DNA of 64,000 nt from Saposhnikovia divaricata. Taxonomy: Eukaryota > Streptophyta > Magnoliopsida > Apiales > Apiaceae. Position 1 is the first letter of the stretch, and each line of letters begins with the position of its first letter. A program made the position numbers and the translations under genes. The stretch spans positions 63,919,546 through 63,983,545 of the forward strand of contig CM071600.1 of assembly GCA_036435485.1 (NCBI GenBank), written 5' to 3'. The notes under the pieces are model-generated. The model was given only the letters and a program-made list of their open reading frames with translations. It did not search any database and had not been told where the DNA came from. This document shows, in pieces, positions 46,241 to 57,553 of this stretch.

Positions 46241-47775
46241 CTAGCTTAAACGGATTTTTTAAAATATTATATAAAAAATTTTGTATTAATTTAAATTATT
46301 TTTTGAAATATTAATTTTGGAGGCTTAAATTTTTATTTGAGATGATTTGATAATAGTTGTATAAATGTTATCCATGATATTTTTAAAAATGGAGAGATTT
46401 TAGTCAGAAAATGTAGAAAGATGATAGGTTTTAGTTGAAAAAAATAATTGTTTAATTATTAGTAATTATAAAATAATTCTTTTATTTTATTAAATATAAT
46501 GCCCGTGTAATGATTAGAATAAGAGAGGATTTAGTTAAAGAAAATTAAAAAGGTAACATGTTTTAGGTGAAAAAGGTAATTGATTAGTTTATTGTATTTA
46601 TAATTTAATTACGTTATTTTACTAAATACAATTGCTCGTAATGGTTTTTGAAAAGAAGAAATTAATATTGTACGTGATATTTCTATTAAAAGAGGGATTT
46701 TAGTTAGAAAATATATAAAGATGATACGTTTTAGCTGAAAAAGAAAATCAGTTAATTATTAATATTAGAATATTATTAGTTTCTTTTATTAAATAGAACC
46801 TCCCGTGATATAATTGGAAAAAAAATATATTTTAGCTATAGAAATAGAAAGGTAACGTGTAAATTAAAAAGATTATACGATTTATGTGAAAAAGGTAATT
46901 GATTAGTTTATAGTAATTATAATTTAATTAAGGCAATCGACTACTTAAAATTATTTTAATTAATGAATTTTAATTTAATATAATTTAATATACTCATGTT
47001 TACGGATTATACTAATGTTTCCTTATTATAAACAACGTATACAGATTTTTAATATATTTTTATTAATAATTGAAAAATATGATGTAATATTTTCGGGTAT
47101 ATATTAATGATTGTAAGATTAGTTTTAAATTAAAAAGGTAACATGTTGTAATTTGAAAGGAAATATTAATGATTGTAAGATATGATACGATACGATTGAT
47201 GTTTTTATAAACAACGTATACAGATTTTTAATATATTTTATTAATAATTGAAAAATATGATGTGATATTTTCGGGTATATATTAATGATTGTAAGATTAG
47301 TAGGTGTTTATAAAAGGTAATATTTTCAATTAAAAGTAAATGTGAAAAAAGGCAATCGACTACTTACCGTTAATTATATTATGTTATTATTTATTTTAGG
47401 AGTTTTAATAGTATAGATATCATATATATTTTTCTTTATAATGAAGGGTAAATAAATAAATTCACTTAGTAACAAAAAACAGATACCAAAACTCTTTTAT
47501 TGTTTCGGCTTTTATATAATAGTATAGATATTTGTGATTGTAAGATTAGTAGGTGGTTATAAATGGTAATATCTTCAATTAAAAGTAATTGTGAAAAAAA
47601 GCAATCGACTACTTACCATTAATCATATTATATTATTATTTATTTTAGGAATTTTAATAGTATAGATATCATATATATTTTTCTTTATAATGAAGGGTAA
47701 ATAAGTAAATTCACTTAGTACCAAAAAACAGGTACCAAAACTTTCAATATTTCAGAATTTATATAATAGTATAGA
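46241..47775 (-). mobile_element. Non-autonomous Helitron, minus orientation
   Basis: The right boundary is the 5' end, minus TCTATACTATTATATAAA (47775), and a left CTAG (46241-46244) follows A. The left end aligns with that of the better-preserved Helitron at 48700 (shared GGAGGCTTAAATTTTTAT) but most of the terminal hairpin is deleted, leaving only CGG. About 245 bp at the 5' end is tandemly duplicated (about 47300-47528 and 47545-47775), so a second 5' end appears at 47528. No Rep/helicase gene. Confidence 0.65.
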
Positions 47776-48251
47776 TTTGGATTAAAGGATTAGTTTCTTT
47801 ATTGTTTTATTTACTTTAATATTATATTAGAAATATTATTTTTAATGAGTTTTTTTGTTGTTTTCAGGTAAAAAGGCATTGGAAAGTCTTTTTTCGGTCT
47901 TTTTTCGAATATTAAAATCTTACTATCTAAATTTTCGAGAACATCTATGCATGCCCTTAATTAGATGATAATGAAAGAAACTAAACCTCTTTCTTCAATT
48001 TTCGCCGTCATTGTATTTCACTACAATTCATATACGGAATGTATACTCTTAAAAAATAAAAAAAAAACTTCCAAATAAATTCATCAAACTCATCATAATA
48101 AAATTCACGAAACGAACAATATATATGTCATTATTTTTTCAAAAAATATTTTATCTTTTTTTAATACTAGCTTTTAATATGTGACGGTTCTTTTTATTTT
48201 TATAATTATATAACTTATATTAACAATTTTTATTTAATATTACAAAAATGA
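47776..48251. other. AT-rich DNA upstream of a Helitron 3' end
   Basis: No gene. Acceptor-like GTTGTTTTCAG near 47868 precedes a short open stretch (VKKHWKVF-like), which was not recognised. Confidence 0.35.
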
Positions 48252-48285
48252 TATTACCGTGTGCGTAGCACGGTCATATTACTAG
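48252..48285 (+). mobile_element. Helitron 3' terminus
   Basis: The hairpin CCGTGTGCGTAGCACGG is followed ten bases later by CTAG (48282-48285) and then T, the Helitron 3' signature. The matching 5' end is uncertain; 38162 is one candidate. Confidence 0.65.
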
Positions 48286-48584
48286 TCTATTATCAATATC
48301 AATATTAATGTCTGTCAGTATTACATTTCGAAAATTACTACTATTATCCTTCATTTTTTTAATCTTCTTTATTTCTTTGATGCCCCTTTTTGTCATTACA
48401 TGGCATTTGGAGCGAACCAATTTAGATTGGATCGACCCAAATCTAAACCTCTACTACTTCATTTTTTTAATTTCGTTATTTCTTTGATGCCTCTTTTTGT
48501 CATTACATAGCATTTGGAGCGACCCAATTTAAATTGGATCAACCCAAATCTAAACCTCTACTATTATCCTTCATTTTTTTAATA
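48286..48584. repeat. Two partial copies of the repeat that forms the 53.8-kb inverted repeat
   Basis: TTTTTGTCATTACATGGC, then GGATCGACCCAAATCTAAAC at about 48385-48455 and again at about 48490-48565, in the same orientation as the left arm at 53776. Confidence 0.75.
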
Positions 48585-48959
48585 ATATGTAGTGGTCTTG
48601 AATGGAATAAATAAAATGTTACAAAAATATTTATATGAACCGAAATTAGTCCCTGCTCAAGTATTTTTACTCTTTATCAATTACAACTTTTTATGATAAC
48701 TAGCCTAAAACCCGTGCGATGCACGGATTTCTTTAGTATTATATGAATTCTTTTTATTAGTTTAAATTAATTTTTTTAAAACATGAATTCTGGAGGCTTA
48801 AATTTTTATATGAGATAATTTGATAATAATTATATAAATGTTATCTGTGGTGTTTCTAGAAAAATAGTGATTTTAGTTAGAAAATATAGAAAAGATGATA
48901 GGTTTAGTTGAAAAAGGTAATCGGTTAATTATAAATATATTATTCTTGTATTTTATTAA

Positions 48960-50270
48960 ATAAAATGCCCGTGATATGATTAGAAAAAAAGAGAATTTAG
49001 TTAGAGAAAATAAAAAAAAGTAACATGTTCTAGATGAAAAAGGTAATTGATTAGTTTATAATAATTATAATTTAATTACGTTATTTTACTAAATACAATT
49101 GCTCGTAATATTTTAAGAAAAGGAGAAATTAATATTGTCCGTGATATTTCTATTAAAAGAGGGATTTTAGTTAGAAAATATAGAAAAGATGATACGTTTT
49201 AGCTGAAAAAGGTAATCGGTTAATTAATAATATTATAATATTGTTAGTTTATTGTATTATATAGACCACCCGTGATATAATTGAAAAATAGATATTTTAG
49301 TTAGTGAAAATAGAAAGGTAACGTGAAAATTAAAAAGATAACATGATTTATGTAAAAAAGGTAATTGATTAGTTTATAGTAATTAAATTTAATTATGTTA
49401 TTTTATTAAATAAAATTACTTTTCCTTTTTAGAAAATGAGAAATTAATGTTGCCCGTGATATTTCTAGAAAAAATGGAATTTTGTCAGAAAAAATAGAAA
49501 AGACGATACGTTTTAGTCGAAAAGGTAATCGGTTAATTATTAATATTATAATATTATTATTTTATTTTTATTAAATAGAAACTCCCGTGATATAATTGGA
49601 AAAAGAGAGGTTTTAGTGAAAGAAAAGAAAAAAGGTAATGTGTTTTGGCTGAAAAAGGTAACCGCCTATGATATAATTGGAAAAAGAGAGATTTTAGTTA
49701 GAAAAAAGAGAAAAGGTAACGTGTTTTGGCTGAAAAAGGTAATTGATTAGTTAATATTAATCATAATGTAATTATGTTATTTTATTAAACAAAATTTTCG
49801 TGATATAATTGGAAAAAGAGAGGTTTTAGTAAAAGAAAAGAAAAAAGGTAACGTGTTTTGGTTAAAAAAGGTAACCGCCCATGATATAATTGGAAAAAGA
49901 GAGATTTTAGTTAGAGAAAAGAGAAAAGGTAACGTGTTTTGGCTGAAAAAGGTAATTGATTAGTTAATATTAATTATAATGTAATTATGTTATTTTATTA
50001 AACAAAATTGTTTGTAGTGTTTTTAAAAAAAGAGAAATTTTAGTTAAATAAAATGTAAAAGATATTGTATTTTCAAGTTATTGAAAAATAGAAAAGGTAA
50101 TATGTTTAACTTGAAAAAGGAAATTGATTAATAATGGAGAAATTTTAGTTAGATAAAATATAAAAGATATTGTATTTTATCTGAAAAGGAAATTATTTAG
50201 TTATTGAAAAATAGAAAAGATAATATGTTTAACCTGAAAAAGGAAATTGATTACTTAGTAGGATGAATTT
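48960..50270. repeat. Degenerate tandem blocks inside Helitron
   Basis: Blocks with CCGTGATATAATTGGAAAAA, GATTTTAGTTAGA and GGTAACGTGTTTTGGCTG recur, most clearly near 49585, 49660, 49795 and 49880. They form an internal minisatellite of a Helitron family. Confidence 0.75.
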
Positions 50271-50305
50271 TATCTGAGTAAGGGTAAGTAAGTAAAATTA
50301 ATAGG

Positions 50306-50345
50306 TACCGTACCGACCGACCGACCAACCAACCAACCAACCAAT
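50306..50345. repeat. (ACCG)n/(ACCA)n microsatellite
   Basis: Tetranucleotide run, CCGACCGACC passing to CCAACCAACC, close to the Helitron 5' end. Confidence 0.85.
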
Positions 50346-50715
50346 TTCGGCTTTTATATAATAGTATAGATTACTAAACTTTTTGTTGAGATAATTAAGA
50401 ACAGAATCTTTAAATTGATTTACAAAATAATTAATACTAATACAATAGGTTGGAAAATAGATAAGAAAAAGAAAAAGTATGAGAAAGGCAAGCCTTTAAA
50501 ATAACAATTAAATCTTAATTCAATAATATGTAGTGGTCTTGAATGAACTAAATAAAATGCTACAAAAATATTTATATAAACCGAAATTAGTCCTTGCTCA
50601 AGTAATTTTACTCTTTATCAATCACTACTTTTTATGATAATTACTAAACTTTTTGTTGAGATAATTAAGAACAGAATCTTTAAATTGATTTACAAAATAA
50701 TTAATACTAATACAA

Positions 50716-51208
50716 AAGATTATGTTGTACTAATTCCGTACATATATGTATTTGTTGGTCTACTAATTAAAATTATAATTATGGAATTTATCTATTATCA
50801 AATCGATTAATTGATTATTTTACTGCCTGATATTCTATATCGTATCAATTACTTTTTATGATAATTAATAAATTTTTTAATGAGATAATTAAGAATAGAA
50901 TCTTTAGATTGATTTCCAACTAATTAATAGTCTGCAAATAATAAGCCCCAGATCAAGATAGGGACGAGAAACTGAAAAATCTTTTTTTTTATAATTAAAC
51001 TTTTCATTAATAAGGCTGGAAACACTTCGACTCGAAAGTCCGAAGTCCAAGCTACCTTACAAGAAGAAAACAGAGAAGTACACTCCCCATGGGAGGCCAT
51101 AGAAACTGGAAAACTGCCAAAATACAACAAGAACATCAAAGGCAGATGATAAGACAAAAGACAACAAAAGACATCAAAAGATGATCCAATCCAAGCGTTG
51201 GAACGAGA
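50716..51208 (-). other. AT-rich DNA and presumed 3' UTR of the RNase H-like ORF
   Basis: From about 50985 on, the minus strand reads as a GC-richer transcribed-looking tail ending in CATTAATAAGG...A-rich sequence (a T-run at 50982-50990 on plus), consistent with the poly(A) end of a LINE or processed transcript. The part to the left is AT-rich without features. Confidence 0.4.
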
Positions 51209-51868
51209 CTACTGAGGCTCCTCCCCTCCATTCACCGAAACCTGGTCTTGAATGTCCATCGCTCCCACCGTGTTATCTGCAATATCGAATCCTAGTACCC
51301 TACCCTGCTCATCAACCGGAATGGGAGAGACTAGTAGTTGTGGGATTGGTGGCCCAAATCCCATATCAAGATCCATTTTCTCCTGAAGTCTGCCAAATGG
51401 CACATGCACGAAGTGCATTGTTGTCCAGTTGTGCAAGCCCACTGCAGCCAGGTAATGTGCGCATCTGTTGGAGGTGTCTGATACATATTGTATGATGTTC
51501 TCCCACTCCGGGTTGCAACCAAGGAGCTTCTTGATCTGCTCCACAATCCAAAGACAAGTCCGGTCACCTCTGCCATCCTTTCTGTTCACTTCGAAGTAGG
51601 GGTGGAAGTTGTCTGTTTCGAGTAAAGCTATCTCACAGTTGCACAGCCTTGCCTGATTTAGGCCAAGATGACAAGCCCACAGTTGTGTAGCCAGTGGGGA
51701 TAAGCCTCTCATGGTGCCAGTTAGAGCTTTGACCATTTGTCCTCGATGATTGCGTATGATGATCCCTACGCCATTGGAGTTGTCGTTGTGTTGGCGAGAA
51801 GTATGAATCACGTGGACGTTAATCTTGAAATGTCCTCTTAGAGGTGCCTTCCAGGTGTAGTAAGCCAT
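51209..51868 (-). CDS. RNase H-like protein, catalytic residues mostly lost
   Basis: 219-codon ORF from ATG (51866-51868; MAYYTWKAPLRGHFKINV) to stop. The fold matches the plant RNase H (RVT_3) family found at the ends of LINE polyproteins and in stand-alone genes: GVGIIIRNHRGQMVKALTG, then LATQLWACHLGLNQA, LLETDNF and NRCAHYLAAVGL. Compared with the family, the first Asp (usually NVDG) is His, the Glu (AELWA) is Gln and the last Asp (N-x-x-AD) is His; only the TD aspartate remains. Nuclease activity is therefore unlikely. A TATA box about 75 bp upstream suggests its own transcription. It may be a derived stand-alone gene or part of a LINE 3' end. Confidence 0.6.
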   Translation of the reverse strand: MAYYTWKAPLRGHFKINVHVIHTSRQHNDNSNGVGIIIRNHRGQMVKALTGTMRGLSPLATQLWACHLGLNQARLCNCEIALLETDNFHPYFEVNRKDGRGDRTCLWIVEQIKKLLGCNPEWENIIQYVSDTSNRCAHYLAAVGLHNWTTMHFVHVPFGRLQEKMDLDMGFGPPIPQLLVSPIPVDEQGRVLGFDIADNTVGAMDIQDQVSVNGGEEPQ

Positions 51869-51938
51869 CTTGCACTGGTGTTTCGGAGATATGTGTAGTG
51901 TGAGGTGAGAATTGTGAATATGAGGAGGGGTTGTGTAG

Positions 51939-51946
51939 TATATAAA
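51939..51946 (-). promoter_or_regulatory. TATA box upstream of the RNase H-like ORF
   Basis: The minus strand reads CTTTATATACTACACAACCC, a plant-like TATA element with a pyrimidine/adenine-rich initiator region about 30 bases further on, 70-75 bases before the ATG. Confidence 0.5.
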
Positions 51947-52215
51947 GAAAGAAAGTTGTTGTAGGTTATTGTAGGGGTATGGTGTGTGTTGACAGTGTGA
52001 TGGAAGAAGTGTTGTACTAGAACGGCTAAACCGAGGTCTATATTGTTTATAAAATGGAAAGTTGTACTGAGGTATGGTGGGGGAGACGGCAGTGAACTGT
52101 AGTAGGCATGGAAAAGTTGAAAAAGAGGAGTGGTGCAACTGTGTATGTTGCAGGAGACAGAAAATCTTGATCCCAGTGTTAATCTTCCTCTATACGAGAG
52201 ATATAAAAACCATGT

Positions 52216-53374
52216 TTACCACCCCCACAGGATCCTGGGCTTGGACCTACCTTGCTTGGCTAGATAGTCCGCACTAAAATTATGGGCTCGCTGTATGTGA
52301 TCCAGTTGGATGTTATGTAACTCCTCTAGTTCCCACTGCTCTGCGAATTGTATACCACTACTATTACCTGCTAGGAACCTTTTAACGTTTGTCCAAAGGC
52401 CCATAGAGTCTGTGAATATGACTACCTTTTTTTTCTTTCTCGACATGACTATGCAACTTGCTCAAAAGAAAAATGAGTGCTCGAGTCTCTGCTTCTAATG
52501 GAGATGTTGCCGCTGTTGGACCACTAAATATGAAGAATAGTTCATCCTTATTGTTTAGGATATATCCTCCTATCCCAGCCCCGTGAACCTCTTGGTACGA
52601 GCCGTCTATGAATCCTATGAGATCACAGTTCTTCTTAACCTCCTCAAGTAATTGTACTCTATGTGTTTTAATAGTGTTCGTTGGATTGTTCATCCAGGAA
52701 TCCTTGCTGTTACAGTTTAGTATTCCTCCACTGGTGCACCATAGGAATGTTCGGTGTATTATCAAGAATTGTACCTGTTTGTCATTAGTGGCCACTTTGT
52801 TGAATATTAGGTCATTACGACACAACCAAATGGTCCAAAGGGCTGCTGCGACTGTCGTTTGCCAGTGAGTTACATGTTGTGTCCCGTTTGCCGCGTTGAA
52901 TATTTTCCACAGCCAATCGTTGTCATTTAGTTGAATGTTAATGACCATCCACCATTTGTCTATGAAATTCCAAGTAGATTGTGCCTTAGTGCAACTGTTA
53001 AATAAGTGTTGGACGTCTTCCTCTCCATTGTCACACGTACCACACGTTGTTGAAATTTGGTTGTTTTGGATCCTATTGCATAGGAAGATTTTTGTAGGGA
53101 GGATGTTGTTGCAGACTTTCCACATGAAAACCTTGATTTTGGGTGGGATTTTTAGTGACCAGATAAAAGACCATCTGTATTGAGAATTTGTGCCCGTCCT
53201 AAGGAGGTCGTACATGTATGCCGTTGTGTAGAATCTGTTTGTTGGCTTCCAAATGAGAGTGTCCTGTTTCTGATTGCTGTTGAAAGCTTGTAATATGTTG
53301 TAAATCTCATTAGCTTGCATGTATTCATGCCCACGGAGCCTTCTTGTCCATAATCGATTATCACAACGTATCAA
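52216..53374 (-). pseudogene. LINE-type zf-RVT + RNase H fragment, frameshifted
   Basis: The first frame (52382-53374) has the zinc-binding domain that follows LINE reverse transcriptases: WSFIWSLKIPPKIKVFMWKV, then CGTCDNGEEDVQHLFNSC. An RNase H start follows (IGFIDGSYQEVHGAGIGGYI, LEAETRALIFLL). At an A-run (T8-9 on plus, about 52425-52435) the frame shifts, and the remainder continues at 52216-52446: VVIFTDSMGLW and FSADYLAKQG, ending at a stop. All four RNase H acidic positions are present, but the frameshift breaks them apart. No endonuclease or RT domain lies upstream, so it is a 5'-truncated element or a gene derived from one. Confidence 0.8.
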
Positions 53375-53775
53375 TTAATCTTTATAATCATAGGTGTTTC
53401 GCCTCAAAATAATTTTTAGAAAACCGAAAATACAGTTTCATTTGATATAAATATAATGCCAAAAATATTATGATGCAACGTAATTAATTGGCCAAATACC
53501 ATATTTATTATTTATAAAGTTTTTCCTATTTTTAAAAAATAAAATGAGTTTTTTAATTATGGAGCCTCAATTTTTCATAATTTTATCACAATTTTTAAGG
53601 ACCCAAAAGTGATCCACAAGTGAGCAGACCGTAGCAGTTTCTATTCAGGGTCACTTTCCACTAAATTGACCATAATTCTCAAACCATAGGCCAGTTCATC
53701 ATGAACTTTATATGCTTAGAAACTAAAAGACAAGACCTTTCCAAATATGTGCAGTGACATTTCGAAAATCACTAC
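53375..53775. repeat. Direct repeat shared with 54369-54550
   Basis: TTTCGCCTCAAAATAATTTT, then ATATAATGCCAAAAATATTA and AATTGGCCAAATACCATATT occur here (about 53399-53575) and again at about 54369-54550, with a related inverted piece at 55248-55310. No gene. Confidence 0.75.
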
Positions 53776-55174
53776 TATTGTCCTTCATTTTTTTAATCTT
53801 CTTTATTTCTTTGATTTCTTTGATGTCCTTTTTTGTCATTACACAGCACTTGGAGCGATCCAATTTAGATTGGATCGACCCAAATCAAAACCTCTACTAT
53901 TTTTTGTCATTACACAGCATTTGGAGCGACCCAATTTAGATTGGATCGACCCAAATCTAAACCTCTACTATTATCCTTCATTTTTTTATCTTCTTTATTT
54001 CTTTGATGCTCCTTTTTGTCATTACCCGAATCTATCTCTGTCATTACACAACAAATCTCTGTCATTACACATCAAATCGAGATAAACCTCAGTTTACAAA
54101 TTTGTATCTGTAAGTCTCTTTCCCTTTCTTCTCTCTTTTCATATCTATATATTTACCCAAAAATAAAAATAAACAACAGTTTTTAGACTAATTTAAACGG
54201 AATGCAACCATAAAAAAAATGAGATCAGACTTCTGCAATTAAGTAATTTGTAATTTATTTAAATTTTTAAAAACCCTACATGGATACATTCATTTACCAG
54301 TATGGTGTATAAATTACGTAACACACGACTTTCGCCCATTCCGTTGCAACAATTGCAGTTCACTTCTGTTTCGCCTCAAAATAATTTTTAGAAAACGGAA
54401 CATTCCGTTGCAACAATTTGCAGTTCATTTGATATAAATATAATGCCAAAAATATTATGATGCAATGTAATTAATTGGCCAAATACCATATTTATTATCT
54501 ATAAAGTTTTTCCTATTTTAAAAAATGAAAAAGAGTTTTTTAATTATGGAGCCAAAACATGAACAAAATAACTAAAAAATATCTTTATTTATAATTTTCA
54601 ATATACACGGCATCATCTATGATCATTGTTTTGAAAATTTCGGATTTAGTCGACGAAAGCACCGTCTGGTTACTAATAAAAAATTAATCGATATAATAAT
54701 GGAAGATAGCTTAATATTATTAATTATTTAACTTTAACACATATTTATATATATAGGGAGGTGCTCAAATGAGAACTTTCCTAAAATGAGAATTTAGTCC
54801 ACACTAAAATATATATTTCATTTATTCTAAGGGCCCCGCCAGGGACACCTTCACTTCTACCTCTATCCATTAATCAAAAAAAAAAAACTGCTGCCACATC
54901 ATAATTTTTAAAAAAAATATTTTTTTTTAATTTTTTTTTATATTTTTGTTTTTGAGAGCATAATTATTAAAAACAATAAAAAAGAAAAAAAAACCAAACA
55001 CCAATTTTATTTTACTTTTTTGGAATTTGCCTTGGAAAAATGTTTGCATAAATAATTTCATTTAACAACAAGTTATTAAAAGCAACAACATAAAACTCAA
55101 ATTATGCGTATCCACCACGCAAGTTGTTTGAGAACTCAGCATATTACTGGTGACCCGTATTTGCATAAAGCGGG

Positions 55175-55236
<62 letters not shown>

Positions 55237-55882
55237 TACACACCCAAATCTTGACATTATATTTATATCAAATGAAACTATATTTTCCGTTTTCTAAAAA
55301 TTATTTTGAGGTGAAACAGAAGTGAATTGCAATTGTTGCAACGGATAGGGCAAAAGTCGTGTGTTACGTAATTTATACACCACACTGGTAAATGAATGTA
55401 TCCATGTAGGATTTTTGAAAATTTAAATAAATTACAAATTACTTAATTGCAGAAGTAAGATCTGATTTTTTTTTTATGGTTGCATTCCGTTTAAATTAGT
55501 CTAAAAACTGTTGTTTATTTTTATTTTTGGGTATATATATAGATATGAAAAGAGAGAAGATAGGGAAAGAGACTTATGGATACAAATTTGTATACTGAGG
55601 TTTATCTCGATTTGCTGTGTAATGACAAAGATAGATTCGGGTAATGACAAAAATAAGCATCAAAGAAATAAAGAAGATAAAAAAATGAAGGATAATAGTA
55701 GAGGTTTAGATTTGGGTCGATCCAATCTAATTGGGTCACTCCAAATGCTGTGTAATGACAAAAAATAGTAGAGGTTTTGATTTGGGTCGATCCAATCTAA
55801 ATTGGATCGCTCCAAGTGCTGTGTAATGACAAAAAAGGACATCAAAGAAATAAAGAAGATTAAAAAAATGAAGGACAATATA
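53776..55882. repeat. Long inverted repeat, ~650-bp arms, ~800-bp spacer
   Basis: The left arm (about 53776-54447) starts GTCCTTCATTTTTTTAATC and the right arm (about 55248-55882) ends with its mirror GATTAAAAAAATGAAGGAC. Arms match nearly base for base, including internal tandem copies of CATTACACAGCA...GGATCGACCCAAATC, ACCTCAGT and ACACACGACTTTCGCCC/its mirror. The transcript of this region would fold into a long double strand. Small ORFs within it are repeat-derived. Confidence 0.9.
54448..55247. other. Spacer of the inverted repeat with microsatellites
   Basis: AT-rich. A motif GAGGTGCTCAAATGAGAAC near 54762-54780 is the inverse of one near 463-504. A (TA)n run at 55179-55216 passes directly into (CA)n at 55217-55236. 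No gene. Confidence 0.7.
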
Positions 55883-56273
55883 TTATCACTAACTTCAATT
55901 TGAAGAGCGCATTTGGAAAACTGCGACCAGTATCGTCAAAAATGGCTATTTCTTTTACAAATGCAACAGAGGTGGTTCATGTACAAGAAAATAATCCACT
56001 TTTGGTGATGAACAAGTTCGAATTTGTAGAGTTGGAAGATTTAAAGTCATTGGCAATAGAGACGTGTCCTGATGAGCCTACTTATAAAGATGGAGAACCA
56101 GAATTTACATGTGGTATACTTGAATATATATTTTAAGTAATACCTTAATTTTATTTATATTTTTCCAATATATTGTAATTGTTTTAATTTACAGATGTTA
56201 TAGGAGTTCTTGAGGAGTCTGAGGGATTTATGGTGATAAGGCCATAATTTAAGTTTAAGCTCAGTGATGGAAG

Positions 56274-56972
56274 GTTAGAAAGTTAATTTCCCTCGATTAC
56301 CCATAAATTCAAATTATGTTATAACTGATATTTCTACTACCCGTTAATTTAACAACTTTTAATAATTTATACCCGTTAATTTAAAAACTTTTAATAATTT
56401 AAACTCTCTCCTAACACCTTTGTAACTTAACCTTCCTCCGATCCACTATATGGTTTACATTTTGTGGAACTCCATTTTAACGTGACAACAGTGAAAATAA
56501 TCATTTTGCGCTCTTAAAATACATAAGAACTCACAATATGTACATGCCCATTAATGCTAGGAAACTGTGCAATAACATTCGTCAGTTATGTTGATAATTA
56601 CTCTCATTTGGTGTATTCTCCTGTCCAAATCATCAGCTACCACCACAACCTCCAGTGGACCTTGAGCAACTTTGTTTGAGCCCTCCCACTAATTTTATTA
56701 TATTTCTTTTATAAATCCAATTTTTTAGTCAGAATTATATTCCTGTTAAGATTCCTATTTTTTAGATATAAATAATATTATTCCTTTTATAATTCATATT
56801 TTTAAGTTAAATAATAGTCAAAATTGTGTTCGTTTTATGAATCCTATTTTTTTAGTTATTTTATAGAATTATAGTTTTAGTTTAGAATTACGAGTAGAAT
56901 ATTTAGGAGTAAAATTAGGAGTGGAATATTTAGGAGTAAAATTAGGAGTAGAAGTGAAATAATAATATTATT
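56274..56972. other. Intron-position DNA of the RPA-like pseudogene
   Basis: No gene. A short repeated motif ATTTAGGAGTAAAATTAGGA occurs twice near 56910-56950, and AACTTTTAATAATTTA twice near 56355-56400. Confidence 0.5.
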
Positions 56973-57260
56973 GGGTTTTATATTGAACGGGCCACTGATC
57001 TCATTAAAAAGTATCAAGTAGCTCCCCAGTCTCCACGGGGACTCATTTAAACCACTAAACTAAGAAATATATCATTTGCCCCCCCTGCATTCACAGAAGT
57101 ATCAAGTGTATATCACTTAGGTCACCATAAAATTGTATTATTTTTTTGAATGCAGGGGGGTAAATGATATATTTCTTAGTTTAATGGTTTAAATGAGTCC
57201 CCGTGGAGACTGTGGAGCTACTTGATACTTTTTAACGAGATCAGTGGCCTTAATATTATT
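56963..57260. mobile_element. Foldback MITE, 278 bp
   Basis: Inverted arms GGCCACTGATCTCATTAAAA (left, about 56989) and the mirror ending GATCAGTGGCC (57249) continue through AAGTATCAAGTAGCTCC and AATGATATATTTCTTAGTTT. A 10-bp duplication taatattatt brackets 56973-57250 (56963-56972, 57251-57260), consistent with a Mutator-like MITE. The left end has about 16 extra bases not mirrored on the right. Confidence 0.78.
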
Positions 57261-57553
57261 TGACTGATTGTTTAAATATTATTAATTTATTAATAAATAC
57301 CGAAAACCAAAATGTAGTATAGATATGTATAATATTATTTGCCAAACATGATCAATATAGTATAGATATGTATAATATTTTTTACTAATTTTTATGTCAA
57401 TATAAAATGTACAAAAGGCAAGTAATAATTTTTTATATTTTATTTATCAATCAACTTTAATTTCATAATATTCATAATTTGTAATTTTAATGATAACAAA
57501 ATTATCACACGTGAATTATGACTAATAAAGAAAATTGATATAAAACTTTTTTA

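Larger units (their letters stand above)
48700..50370 (-). mobile_element. Non-autonomous Helitron, minus orientation, boundaries confirmed by empty site
   Basis: The 5' end on the minus strand is TCTATACTATTATATAAAAG (ending at 50370), and the 3' end is hairpin CCGTGCATCGCACGGG, nine bases, then CTAG (48700-48703). The insertion lies between A (48699) and T (50371). The duplicate segment reads continuously TATGATAA|TTACTAAAC at 50640/50641, exactly the predicted pre-insertion site. Internally there is no gene; it consists largely of repeated ~120-130-bp blocks. Confidence 0.93.
48585..50715. repeat. Tandem duplication (~266-bp unit) carrying one filled and one empty Helitron site
   Basis: AATAATATGTAGTGGTCTTG starts at 48585 and again at about 50522; the segment ends ATTAATACTAATACAA at about 50446 and 50715. 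The first copy contains the 1671-bp Helitron, the second does not. Confidence 0.9.

Noticed and set aside
55511..55768. 85-codon Lys/Arg/Asp-rich ORF
   Set aside because: Lies in the right arm of the inverted repeat and its mirror appears in the left arm; repeat-derived.
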